NCBI GenBank assembly: GCA_944472155.2
Contig: OX235272.1
Coordinates: 86,248,020 to 86,312,019, forward strand
Source: Trichobilharzia szidati
Lineage: Eukaryota > Platyhelminthes > Trematoda > Strigeidida > Schistosomatidae
Direction: 5' to 3'
Length of the DNA: 64,000 nucleotides
This document shows, one piece after another, positions 54,530 to 64,000 of this stretch (the first letter of the stretch is position 1; each line of letters starts with the position of its first letter). The notes beneath the pieces were generated by a model. The model worked only from the letters and a program-made list of their open reading frames with translations. It was not told where the DNA came from and searched no databases. Made by a program: the position numbers and the translations under genes.

Positions 54530-55779
54530 AACTACATTAAGAAATTTAGACAATCTGGAATCACCCAACCTCCACTTTCACAATTTGTCAACTCTTGTAT
54601 CTTACCTATTCTACTTTACTGCTTCCCGTTAGTCTTTCCTGGCCTACTGAAAAAGGACTATACCATCCTGAGAAGGATGTGGAAGGTAGTTAGTAGGAGT
54701 AGTGGTGTGAAACGCAGTCAGCTCGTCACTACATTAGTTGAAAGGCACCTGAATACATGCGAAAAATGGTCAAAAACCATACTCTCCGACCCCCAACACC
54801 CCCTCTATTCCCAACTCTCTCCTTGTATCTCATCAAGTAAAACCAGAAATCAGTATAAAATAATCTATGCTCATACAACCAAGTACAGGAACTCAACGAT
54901 ACCATACTTGGCCCCTGTTCTAAGTGATAGAGACAATGTTAAGCGTGAAACTAATGGCTTGCTTTGTTATTAACAACATAATTTTAGGCTCTTTTATTTC
55001 TCTCTTATTTTGTATTCTATAGTGAACTCCTTCTTAAACATACTTAGCTACCTAAATTATTAACATTGGCTTCCTTTTTTGGCTTCTTTTTTGTACTTTA
55101 CTATATTCCTTCTATTGTGTATCCACTGGTTCCGACTATATTAGCACTATGAATATTACAAAATTGTCCTGTCATTAACTATCATATAATTATTAGTTTT
55201 GTGGTTGTTTTTTTCCTATTTTTAAAAAAATTCTTTTTCGGCAATATTAAACTGACAATCATTGGTTGTGAACGCCATTGTCACCACCTTAAAAAAAATT
55301 TTGTATTATTCAGGATTACTCACACTACCACTACAAACACTGCATTAGATCGGACAATAAAAAGCAAAACAACAACTCTGAAATGTTATTTTAAGACTTT
55401 TTAGAGTTGTTTCAACCAAATTAACTGACCATCCTGGCGATAAACATTCCTAAATATCATTTCATAACTTCTTTTATGACTATAGCTGTCACCATGCATA
55501 ATCATATCATAGCTTCCACTACCCAATACTGAGTTATTATTATATGATGTTTATTTTACTTTCTACTTCTTGGTATTTTATCGCATTTTTTAAAATTATT
55601 TTGTTTTTCCTGTTTTTTTTTGCTGTCGTTGTCTTTATATTTATTTTAATGAAATACTCCTTTTAAATGTTTGATAAAATTAGATGCAAATATTGTAGAT
55701 ATGTGCTGAAAATTCCACACTGTACCACTTGTACTGTTTCTGGAATAAAGCAAATTATTATTAATTAAAAAAAAATTCC
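54530..55779 (+). pseudogene. CR1/Jockey-like LINE: ORF2 end and 3' UTR
   Basis: A frame ending at TAA 54973 reads FRQSGITQPPLSQFVNSCIL, YCFPLVFPGLLKKDY, TILRRMWKVVSRSSGVKRSQ, LVERHLNTCEKWSKTILSD and HPLYSQLSPC. This is the RT C-terminal region of CR1/Jockey-group LINEs (ILRR..KV.S..SG). A 3' UTR of about 800 bp ends GGAATAAAGC and an A-rich stretch. 5'-truncated. Confidence 0.8.
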
Positions 55780-55820
55780 AGCTGAATATCACCAAGTTTC
55801 AACTTGGAAGTTATGAATGA

Positions 55821-56024
55821 ATGCGTCGGTGGCACAGTGGTTAGGACTCTCGCCGACCATGCACATGGTCCGAGGTTCGATCCCCTGCCGACGCACACCC
55901 GAAATCTATGGTTGGCCTGTAAAATTTGGGCTACCGATATCCATGCTGAAAATGTCATACTTGTACTGAAAATACGGTGTGGCATCAAGCTGTAACCAAA
56001 ATAAATAAAATAGATAAAATAAAA
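55821..56024 (+). mobile_element. SINE-E copy
   Basis: GTCGGTGGCACAGTGGTTAG, GAGGTTCGATCCCCTGCCG, body, and tail TGCTGAAAATG...GGCATCAAGC with an A-rich end. Confidence 0.88.
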
Positions 56025-56519
56025 ATGACACAGCCGCAGCTACACTTTAGTTGTACTATACACTGAGGAAATCTATCACCTATCAATACCATGTAGATAA
56101 CCAGTACAGAAGACCATTGTTCTTTAGAAAGCACCTAATTGCTACATAATAAGTCACATGACGGAATCCATCAATAATCTGTGAAAACCGCATAGAATTA
56201 CTGATTTTTGACTTATGGTATCTATTATTATTATTCTTTGTTTTTGTATTTTTTTTTTCACTTTATATGATTCAAAAGGTCATCATATGGTGTATCTTCA
56301 TTCTTTCGAGTACTCACTTCCTGTTGTTTGCAAATTAGTGTGTCATATGATCAAATCCATGTGACTAACTCTCAGTCACAACAAATACATGAACAATAAA
56401 CAGTTAAATTGCGGATTTAATTGATTTTAAGGTAGCCTGTATAATGAACAGATATATTAGCTGAAAAAATCATTGTACAGCATAAGATAGTGGAAGTATG
56501 TTTTACTTTGTTTCACTAG
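56025..56519. other. Intron, nothing recognised
   Basis: No conserved signal. Confidence 0.4.
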
Positions 56520-56850
56520 TGTCTACACAGAAACCTGCAGGACACAGAATCAAGAAGCACTGGACTTCAACATCACTTCTGTATTTTGTCTATTTTTTGC
56601 AGTCATTTTCGGTTTGTTCCACGACTGTCCATAGGCTCCCTTATCCCCCTTACGTGATCTCTTCCCCATCGACCAAGAGGTCTGATTCACCAATCCATTT
56701 ACTGTTTGGGCTCCACTCAGAGGCCTACTTAACTGTCTCCTCCACTTACATCCGATCTACAATTTCTTCGATATATTTATTATACAATTGGTTCCTGGTC
56801 GTTTAGGTTCAAAACATAGTTCATGTAACTGAAATCCGGCATCGTCCAAA
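56520..56850 (-). mobile_element. LINE-D 3' fragment, old
   Basis: Minus-strand match to the LINE-D end (CTTACGTGATCTCTTCCCC, CTGTCTCCTCCACTTACATC). Confidence 0.6.
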
Positions 56851-56904
56851 TGTATCCATTTTCAAATCCAGCTAGATAATCCACAGATGTCGCAAATTCT
56901 CATT

Positions 56905-57000
56905 CTGTCTGTGTCTGTTTTCGACAGAGAACTTTGCACCGATGTGCGGCAGTTCAAGTCGCCACACTCCATGTAGCACACAAAGGAAGAGAAGAAAGTA
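56905..57000 (-). mobile_element. LINE-G 3' tail
   Basis: Minus-strand 3' UTR (CAGAGAACTTTGCACCGATG, GTCGCCACACTCC). Confidence 0.75.
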
Positions 57001-57009
57001 GACCGATAG

Positions 57010-57570
57010 AAGACTGATAGCTGCTACCTTGACGTGGTGGTCGGGCTTGCACATAGCGATGACCCAACAAGCTGCACTGGATGGAACCAATGTTCTTGCA
57101 GGTCCTACCATGCCAGGAAGGTTGTTAGGATAGCGATTAGACTTAAAGCAGTTACCAGCATTGTGAAAGAATCTTTCTTACACTATGCTGGGTGACTAAG
57201 GGCGAAGTCGTACTGCTGGGGAACAGGGGTGTAACGGCGGTGAGGTGTTTCCCTCAGATGACCAGCATGCCAGCTATGCTATCTCTCCACTCCGGAGAGA
57301 GGGGGTTAGAAAAGGTTGACCCCAAAAATTGTACATCCCGACTTACCCTACAGTGGTCCGTAGCCTGCGGTAAGTTTACTAACATGGAACCAATCCCAGA
57401 AACCAGTTCATACAGGCCATGTGTGACGGGCCTCAAGCAGTTGTCTCCTAGGCTCTGCGGTCACGCAACACTAACCCTGTTTCTGTTTCAGGTACCTGAA
57501 GAATCAATCATCTTCCACTGTGTGGGCAGCCGGGAAGTAACAACCACCCACACAATTCCAAAAGCACACG
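57010..57570 (+). mobile_element. LINE 5' leader or ORF start (RTE-like)
   Basis: GC-richer block with a frame reading VTKGEVVLLGNRGVTAVRCF, LSLHSGERGLEKVDPKNC and SYRPCVTGLKQLSPRLCGHA. Its composition and tRNA-free start (CTACCTTGACGTGGTGG) suit the 5' part of a schistosome LINE, but I cannot tie it to LINE-D or LINE-G. Confidence 0.5.
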
Positions 57571-57782
57571 AAGCCTTCGAAATTCTCATTAGAACTCCCA
57601 AAACCAAATTTTAGATGCCTCGAAAATCATCAATCGATGGAATGAGATTTTCAATTCGTGAAGAATTTAGTGCTTTTCAAAATCACTTTGTTACGTGACA
57701 AAGAGATTTTATTTCATTCAATGTTCATAACTGAGTGACACGTAGATGGGTTGTGTAGAATTTTTATAAGGCTAATCATTTT

Positions 57783-57976
57783 ACTTTATTTTTTATTTTG
57801 ATTATAGCTTGATTCCACACCGTATTTTTGGTACATGTATGGAGTCTTCAGCATGAGATATCAGTAGCCCAGATTTCGCAGGCTGACCATTGATATCAGG
57901 TGTGCGTCAGCAGGGGGGCGAACCCTGAATCATGTACATGGTCGGCCAGAGTTCTAACCGATGTGCCACCGGCGTC
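57783..57976 (-). mobile_element. SINE-E copy
   Basis: GCTTGATTCCACACCGTATT, body, head with GGGCGAACCCTGAATC and GCCACCGGCG. Confidence 0.85.
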
Positions 57977-58319
57977 TGGAAAATGACAATGGAATGAAGG
58001 GAGGACACATTATGTCCTGTGTTAGCCAAAACGCACAACCACCTGAAAGGCTGGAAAGAGTGTAAAAATGCAGAAAGAACTAGTTTGATTGTGATTGCGA
58101 ATAGTATATATAAAAAAGAAATGAGAACACTTGCACAAACATAGGATAGCAGTGTGATTCTGTGACGCACGATCTCTGAATTCATTCCTTATGATCACTG
58201 TATCTAGGCCAGTATTGCGATCTTCAGCCAGGCGACGTCTTTGGAAGACAGGTTACTCATCTAGGTATGATCTTCAAGTGATATGATGAATTAACTATAG
58301 GCACATGAACTTAGATATT
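57977..58319. other. Intron, nothing recognised
   Basis: No conserved signal. Confidence 0.4.
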
Positions 58320-58990
58320 TTCCACATGAAAGTTTGTCTGTCTGTTTTCGACAGAGAACTTTGCACATATGTGCGGCAGTTCAAGTCACCACACTTCATG
58401 TAGCACACAAAGCAAGAGAAGAAAATAGGAGAAATGTATATTCGAGACAGTAAACAGAGGTGTGAGACAAAGGTATAGTAATAACGAATAACAAAACAGT
58501 TTAATTGGAAATCATAAGTCACAAGGAGTGGATGCATCTGCGCCACTGAGAACGATTTTGAGCCATGTCACCAATTGTTTCCAACCATTGGTTTTTACCG
58601 TCCCGAGGACCCCAACCAGGAAGTCTACATCTCCCTACGTGACTTAGACTAACTGTTGTGGATTTCATTGACTGGTGCCATGTTTTGACTTGACCACCGC
58701 TAGCTCTTTTCCAGCCTGGCCCTATATCAGCTAACATTGCCCACCGAGGAAGGCGATGACTAGGCATGCATTCGTAACACATGTCCTAACCATCTCAGTC
58801 GATGTAGCTTCACAGTCTCGTCTATTGACTTCCCTTCTTTACATAGCACTTGACGCCTAACCCCAATATTGCTCACCTTATTATACCACTTCACACGGGA
58901 GATAGAACGCAGACACCTATGATCAAGGACAGCTAATCTTTTCATGTCTTCTTCCTCATGAAAGTGGAGAACAACATCTGAAGTACACTG
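58320..58990 (-). pseudogene. LINE-G RT C-terminal fragment with 3' UTR
   Basis: Minus strand: MKRLAVLDHRCLRSISRVKW, VRRQVLCKEGKSIDETVKLH, RLRWLGHVLRMHA, LPRWAMLADIGPGWKRASGG, GPRDGKNQWLETIGDMAQNR, then the 3' UTR and a CAGACAGAC tail at about 58334. One frame change near 58770. Confidence 0.85.
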
Positions 58991-59499
58991 ATAAACTGAG
59001 TTTTCATGCCATTTTACAGAAATAAAGAGTCACTTTGTAGCAAAATATATGTTGCTTTCGTTTCTACAACAGAAAAAGCCTTCTTAAAGCCCATCAAAAA
59101 GCACCCACTCTTAGGCGTTAAACATTTCAGGTAGAAGCTTTACCTGATTCATTGAGATCCCATTCATTGGCTTCAGTAGGCACATCGTAGTGTGAAATTC
59201 CTTGGCATTTTAGCTCTTTCTGTCGGATGCTTGCTTTTAAAGTGAAATGTAAGAGGTGTTTGCTAAACTCTTTTTTAATGCGTTTATCGATCAAAATCTA
59301 AAACTAGCTTTTTCATTTCTAATGAAATACTCTGAAATTAATTCAAATTATATGAACTATCTATTCAAACAGATAAGCTATTTAGATTTATCAGCCATTT
59401 CAATGAATTTAAGCCTCTACTTGATTAAGTCAAAGGTCTACTATCACAGGTGAAGTGGATCACTGGAGGACTGACTGTAAGAATTGACTGAAGATTCCG
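58991..59499. other. Intron, nothing recognised
   Basis: AT-rich. The frame at 59256-59453 is low-complexity and unassigned. Confidence 0.4.
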
Positions 59500-59760
59500 A
59501 ATTGTTGTCTTAGTACACTTTGTGGTTTTGGGGGTGGGTGGGTCAACCGGTCCAGTACGTACGTGTTCCCAGGTTTGATATCTGGCCAACACACTGTGTA
59601 ACCTGGCCTAGGCTGTAGTAAGACGAGGAAAGAGGGAAGGTTGGTTGTGATATTAACAAGCCCACTTTGTAGGACCAATTCCACACCTACTGAAAGGTAA
59701 AGGCCGCAAGCCTGAAGTTGTGTGTTTCATTCGGGACGGCACACAAAGGGACAGTGAGTC
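59500..59760 (+). mobile_element. Old tRNA-headed SINE (SINE-A/E-like)
   Basis: CCCAGGTTTGATATCTGGCC resembles a decayed B box, followed by GTAACCTGGCCTAGGCTG and AGGGAAGGTTGG as in SINE-A. Confidence 0.4.
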
Positions 59761-60173
59761 TTAATACAAGAAAAGGATTAAAAATAAGTTTGACAGTTGA
59801 TTGAATTATTATCCCGACATAGACAGATAATTGATTCAATAAAATTTAACTAACTCAGCTAAATGTACTATAATAAACTTAAGAATGAACTTATAAGGAC
59901 ACATAGAACTAACTGTAAATACAGGGATATAATAATCATCACGCTAAGTTGTGATGATTATTTACCGAAAAATGAAAGGGAATGTTTTGTCATTGCCGAG
60001 AAAAACTTAATTGTGCATTGAACTTCAGCTGGTATACAACTACTGACTATGGTAAGTGCTGATACTTCAGTTGACCACCTCCGGAAATGATTAAACTTGA
60101 AAGGCTTTGAAGAGTGTCAAACTATTTTCATTTGAAAATTTGCTTGGTCCCAGGTGATTCAGACCATAATGAA
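59761..60173. other. Intron, nothing recognised
   Basis: No conserved signal. Confidence 0.4.
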
Positions 60174-60432
60174 CTAGCGTTATTGTTAACAGAGAAGCAA
60201 CATCTTCTAATTGTTTGTTTCCCTGCTGAAGGTTATTCTGTCAACACTTTGTGGCTATTTCTTTGAAGGTCAGAACATATATCATCTGCGAATCGTATCT
60301 TGCTGTGATTGGTTGTTGAGTCCCTCGAGGCTAAGCTTTGTTCTTGTCTTTTTTCATGACCAAGATTTGGGACGCAAACATTGACGTAAATTGCTGTCTA
60401 CCAATTTTAGCTAGCAGAGAGCTCTCACCACA
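60174..60432 (+). mobile_element. LTR, 5'-truncated
   Basis: Starts inside the LTR (TAGCGTTATTGTTAACAG) and ends GAGCTCTCACCACA; no target duplication detectable. Confidence 0.82.
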
Positions 60433-60539
60433 AGAACAGTATGAAGACCATAACTTAATTTGCATTTTTTCACTTAATTTTATAAGGAGGTGCAGCATTC
60501 TGTTGATTTATATTCCACAACTAGCAACTATTCACGCTG

Positions 60540-61027
60540 CATATTGATAGTCTTGTATGACAGACTATTAGGTGTTTGTTTTTGATAATTTCCGTAGTCA
60601 GTTATTCTCTCGTTTAAAGTCCGTGGAAACGATAAGAAATGATATTTCTGAGTGGACATCAGTTCTGTGTATATGACAGATGCAACTCGTTGACAGATGG
60701 TGGAATAATTTTCTTTTGTATGCACGGCTATGGTTCTTCTTACTGAATCGCTAGGGCTTCTGCAATGCAAAGAAGACGGAAACGTATTGTCTTTGGTAGG
60801 TTGTTCTTCACTTTGTAGATTACTTTGAAGGAGGCGTTTGTTTAGATGGAATGACCAATGGTGACGAGATGTTCGATTATTGCACTCCTTATATGGCCAC
60901 TGCTTCCTTTCTGCAGCCACGCTGGATAGTGTTCTTGGACCCTTTTAGACAGAGTGCGCGTCAAACTACCTATGTACCGACTGTAGAGTAGTGCTCTGCA
61001 GTCACCCGCTGATCTGCAGAAGTCCAA
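60540..61027 (-). pseudogene. PLE ORF end: GIY-YIG endonuclease
   Basis: Minus strand: ALLYSRYIGSLTRTLSKRVQ, EHYPAWLQKGSSGHIRSAII, EHLVTIGHSI, stop, NASFKVIYKVKNNLPKTIRF and AEALAIQ. The same family as 48480-48940 (EHYPAWL). Confidence 0.83.
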
Positions 61028-61059
61028 AGGACAAGATCCCGCACCTGACCACTTTTATG

Positions 61060-61215
61060 TGTATATGTCAGTTCACCTGTTGCTGTGGAGCCAGCTAAAT
61101 AGGTCGTTCGACGCGCATCTTATCAGAAAAGGTCAAAGAACATTATCCAGCTTGGCTGCAGAAAGGAAGTAGTGATTGTACAAGGATTGCAATAATCGAA
61201 CATCTCGTTGACAGA
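61060..61215 (+). pseudogene. PLE GIY-YIG fragment, inverted partner
   Basis: Plus strand: ILSEKVKEHYPAWLQKGSSD and CTRIAIIEHLVDRCQ. It faces the copy at 60540-61027 head-to-head. Confidence 0.78.
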
Positions 61216-61734
61216 TGTCAATAAGTGAGGCGTTCACATCTATGGCTTTCTTCCGATTTCTTTAAACCATGTAACATCAGCGATGACAGGTATCCTAGCT
61301 CGTTGATCGGATTGCAAACCTGACAAATAGAATTCACATTGCATTATTGACTAAACAATATGACATTGGCCACTTCCTAGATGCTGTTCGAACAACTCAG
61401 TGATAACATCTTCAGCTGAAGAATCGCGTGAAGTACGGTTCAATTTTGTGAGAGTACGTTAGCTTCTCAATGACTGCAGACAGGCCTTGATAAAGGGTGT
61501 AAATACAGATGGGACGTTGATCTAAGTTTGCATGCAGAATGCCTGAAAGTACCTAACATGATAGGTGAATAAAATGGCTTCTGACTAAGGCATGCAGATG
61601 CCAATTCACTAGCCGCTCATGCCTTAAGCTAGGAAAAACGTTTCTTTTTGTTGGTGCTCATGAAATTCATCAAATTTTCGCAATTATACTTCAAAGTTTA
61701 AGAGAACGATTATTGCTTAGATTAAAATAACGAT
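61216..61734. other. Intron, nothing recognised
   Basis: No conserved signal. Confidence 0.4.
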
Positions 61735-61905
61735 AAACAGTCATGGATTAGTGTCAGTTAGAGAAATGCTGAGAACCATCAGGGAGTACTGGACAGCTGT
61801 TAATTCCTACTTAGACACTCTTCAACAATGACTATCATCGGGGACAACGAGGAAGTGCGTGGGGACATACACTCGCAAATGACACTGACTGATGGTCTCT
61901 CTAAT
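61735..61905 (-). mobile_element. SINE-C fragment
   Basis: GTGTCAGTTAGAGAAATGC, GGGAGTACTGGACAGCTGTT, ACACTCTTCAACAATG; GAAA lost. Confidence 0.65.
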
Positions 61906-62071
61906 TGCGGCCACTTCTGACTAATTATATCAATTATGTCACTCCCTATCTATTACTCAATAACAGACTACTATACATTTTCGGTAAATATAAATACGAC
62001 TGTACAGTACATCCTGTGAAGATGATTTCATCGATAAAGAAAATTTTCTTCGCTGAATTTGTCTTTTATTA
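61906..62071 (+). mobile_element. Arm of the 48187 PLE family
   Basis: GGCCACTTCTGACTAATTAT, CTATACATTTTCGGTAAATA and CATCGATAAAGAAAATTTTC match the arm at 49220-49390. Confidence 0.8.
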
Positions 62072-62072
62072 T

Positions 62073-63320
62073 ACAGTAATATTTACTAATGACCACATTT
62101 CGAGCATAAACTATTGTCACTCATAATCATATCAATTCACCCACACAACTTTTTACCTCACGTATATACATCAGTGAAATTGATTAAACATTTGAATAAA
62201 AATCAATATAAGATATAGTACATTCAGAAATAATACTAATGTTTTCAATCAAATACAGTTAGATGGGGAACGATATGTTTTTATAGTAAAATAAATAAAT
62301 AACTTGTTATAATGTGAATTGAATACATTTTAACATTATTTATTATCCTCTGATTTGACTGGTAGGTAATAATATCTTCCACATCTCCGGTATTCGCGGT
62401 TTAGTCATTTTTGTTGCATGTGTTGGGTGTAGACTCGATGAACCAAGCAGGATTCAGTAATCAATCTCTTTCTCCATCTACCCATATTACTTTTTAGAAT
62501 TTTTACTCTCTCCCACTCTATTGTGTGGTTGTGTGTTAATGCATGCAGTGCAATGCATTGCTGAGTTTTTTTCTAAATTATTTATCTTCTCGGGGTCAAC
62601 CATTCTTATCTTACTTTCTTATGATTACTCAATCCTGGTTCATTGAGTTTTTACCCAACACAACACGTGCAATAGAAGTGACTCAATGCAAATACCAGAG
62701 ATATGGAAGATATCATTACCACCAGTCAGTCAAATCAGAGGAGGATAATAAATAATCTTAAAATCCTATTTCAGTTCACATGCATTATAACATTCTAACA
62801 AATTACTTACTTTGACTATAAAAACTTTTTTTTTTCCTTCACGTTCCCCAGTGGAACATAGGGCTTCAAGCTAGTGGCTTGAAGTTTCTGTAGCATTGTT
62901 TATTTTACAGGATGGGGTTGCTAGCCTCATGCCTAACCTTTCCTCTTCACCAGCATTATTTCTGCCTTAGCGAGGTAAAGGAGTGCGTCGTCGGTCGGGG
63001 ATCGAACCCCGGGCCATGTGCATGGTCGGCGAGCATCCTAACCGCTATGCCACCGACGCACAGACTATAAAAACACTCGTCTTATTTCCCATCTAATTGT
63101 AATTGATCAATAATAGTCGTATTATTATTTCTGAATGTACATCATCCTATACTGAATTTTATTCAAATGTCTAATCAATTCCACACATATATATAAATGA
63201 AGGAAAATAGTTGTGTGAGTGGTGCCTTGATATGATAACTATGAGCAATAGTTTCTGCTTGAAACGTCATCAGTTAATATTATTGTATAACACTGTCTGA
63301 TTTATCAAAATAAAGCCTTA
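62073..63320. mobile_element. Palindromic PLE-type element, arms about 390 bp, with nested SINE-A
   Basis: 62073-62465 and 62622-63320 are inverted copies at roughly 80% identity; the right arm is longer only because it holds a SINE-A. The outer ends match the 43043 palindrome (AGTAATATTTACT, GAGCATAAACTATTG; GAGCAATAGTTTCTGC, GAAACGTCATCAGT). Confidence 0.82.
62826..63062 (-). mobile_element. SINE-A copy with 12-bp target duplication
   Basis: GACTATAAAAAC at 62814-62825 and 63063-63074. T-run, TTCACGTTCCCCAGTGGAAC, head with GGGGATCGAACCCCGGGCC. A full, fairly young copy. Confidence 0.92.
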
Positions 63321-63840
63321 TCTTTAAGGTTAGAAGGGGAACTGTCGCCAAATCTAACCAGATATGGTAGAAGACTGTTTATGATGATCTCTTGGGTAAA
63401 TCTTTTTTGTTAACTTCACAATCCATTTATATATATATATATATTGATGTGTCTATTTATAATCCCTGGATTTTATCACATTTTAAACAAAACAACATCT
63501 TTCTAAGTCAACAAACATTAATTAAATAATCTCAGTGTAAGCGGAATTGTATCAAGTTGAAATAAATGTTATATATATGTGTATTTTTATTTTCAGTTTA
63601 TTTATGAAACAGCGGTGTTCACATCATATGAATGTGTTTCAGTCACCAGCCACCATCTGATAAATAAATAGTAAAATCTTAGAAAAAGGTCTTATGAAAA
63701 ATACGTGACACGTACAGAATTGTACACACTACACGCACACTACACACACACACACATAAGCATACAAATAGTGGTAGTTTTATTAAATGACAACAGAATA
63801 CAAGTTTTGATTCATTTCAAATCATTTTTTTGTTTTTCTT
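63321..63840. other. Intron, nothing recognised
   Basis: (AT)n at 63428-63444 and an AC-rich run at 63724-63757; then the T-rich tract before 63848. Confidence 0.5.
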
Positions 63841-63847
63841 TTCATAG

Positions 63848-63867
63848 AAACTGCTAGTGAGATCTAA
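63848..63867 (+). CDS. Candidate UGGT terminal coding exon (speculative)
   Basis: A strong polypyrimidine tract followed by TTTTCATAG (63839-63847) is an excellent acceptor. In the phase left by exon f (one base, G) this exon would read ETASEI and then TAA at 63865-63867. The frame fits, but ASEI is a poor ER-retrieval signal and the intron would be about 39 kb, so the fit may be chance. It could equally be an exon of another transcript or no exon at all. Confidence 0.22.
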
Positions 63868-64000
63868 ACTAGGCATGTTGTAAAGTTCAAAAGCGAATGG
63901 CTGTGATCTGAGTGCAGCAAACCGATCACTGACTCCTGCTGTATAGTTAATCAAAAATGCGTTCAGACACAAACAACATTTACAAAACACTCCAGTGATA
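63868..64000. other. Window end, nothing recognised
   Basis: Would be 3' UTR if the candidate exon at 63848 is real. Confidence 0.25.

Noticed and set aside
57192..57614. 140-residue frame as a host gene
   Set aside because: It sits directly beside a LINE-G end, has LINE-leader composition and no recognisable domain.

Overview
The window reads as nuclear DNA of a blood fluke (Schistosoma or a close relative). It is AT-rich, with introns of kilobases to tens of kilobases and almost no long reading frames. The intronic space is filled with repeat classes typical of schistosomes: RTE-like non-LTR retrotransposons, Penelope-like elements (PLEs), solo LTRs, and tRNA-headed SINEs including the Sm-alpha hammerhead-ribozyme family.

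Two host genes are visible. The plus strand carries six consecutive coding exons (2956-24784) of UDP-glucose:glycoprotein glucosyltransferase (UGGT), the ER folding sensor that reglucosylates misfolded glycoproteins. They run from the end of the beta-sandwich region through the whole GT24 catalytic domain, with all splice phases in register. The N-terminal exons lie upstream of the window. The 3' end is uncertain: exon f either reads through to a stop at 24790 or splices about 39 kb away to a tiny exon at 63848. The minus strand carries the last exon (50904-51347) of a protein phosphatase 1 glycogen-targeting subunit (PPP1R3/CBM21 type).

The rest is repeats, named locally here. LINE-D and LINE-G are two RTE-like families; one CR1/Jockey-like LINE end lies at 54530-55779. 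SINE-A and SINE-E share a tRNA-like head but carry different tails. SINE-B, SINE-C and Sm-alpha are tRNA-headed families whose bodies carry hammerhead ribozymes or their relics. At least nine PLE loci are flanked by inverted arms or consist of arms only. Five plus-strand LTRs (four complete, one truncated) show three clean 4-bp target duplications.

Layout: 1-2.9 kb, LINE-D and SINE-A. 2.9-15 kb, UGGT exons a-e with SINE-B, SINE-C, Sm-alpha and LINE insertions. 15.5-18.1 kb, PLE with inverted arms. 18.5-19.3 kb, best-preserved LINE-G. 20-24.4 kb, SINE-C and nested LINE-G. 24.5 kb, UGGT exon f. 25-29.9 kb, LINE-D and a PLE. 31-43 kb, mixed LINEs, SINEs, a tandem array and palindromes. 45-49.4 kb, two PLEs with near-identical arms. 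50.9 kb, PP1 targeting-subunit exon. 52-63.3 kb, PLEs, LTRs, the CR1-like LINE and a long palindrome.

The most interesting signal is the recurrence of one small ribozyme design (hammerhead core plus a palindromic, nearly loopless stem III) in three unrelated SINE bodies, a related motif in PLE arms, and the tendency of these same elements to sit as inverted, snap-back pairs.
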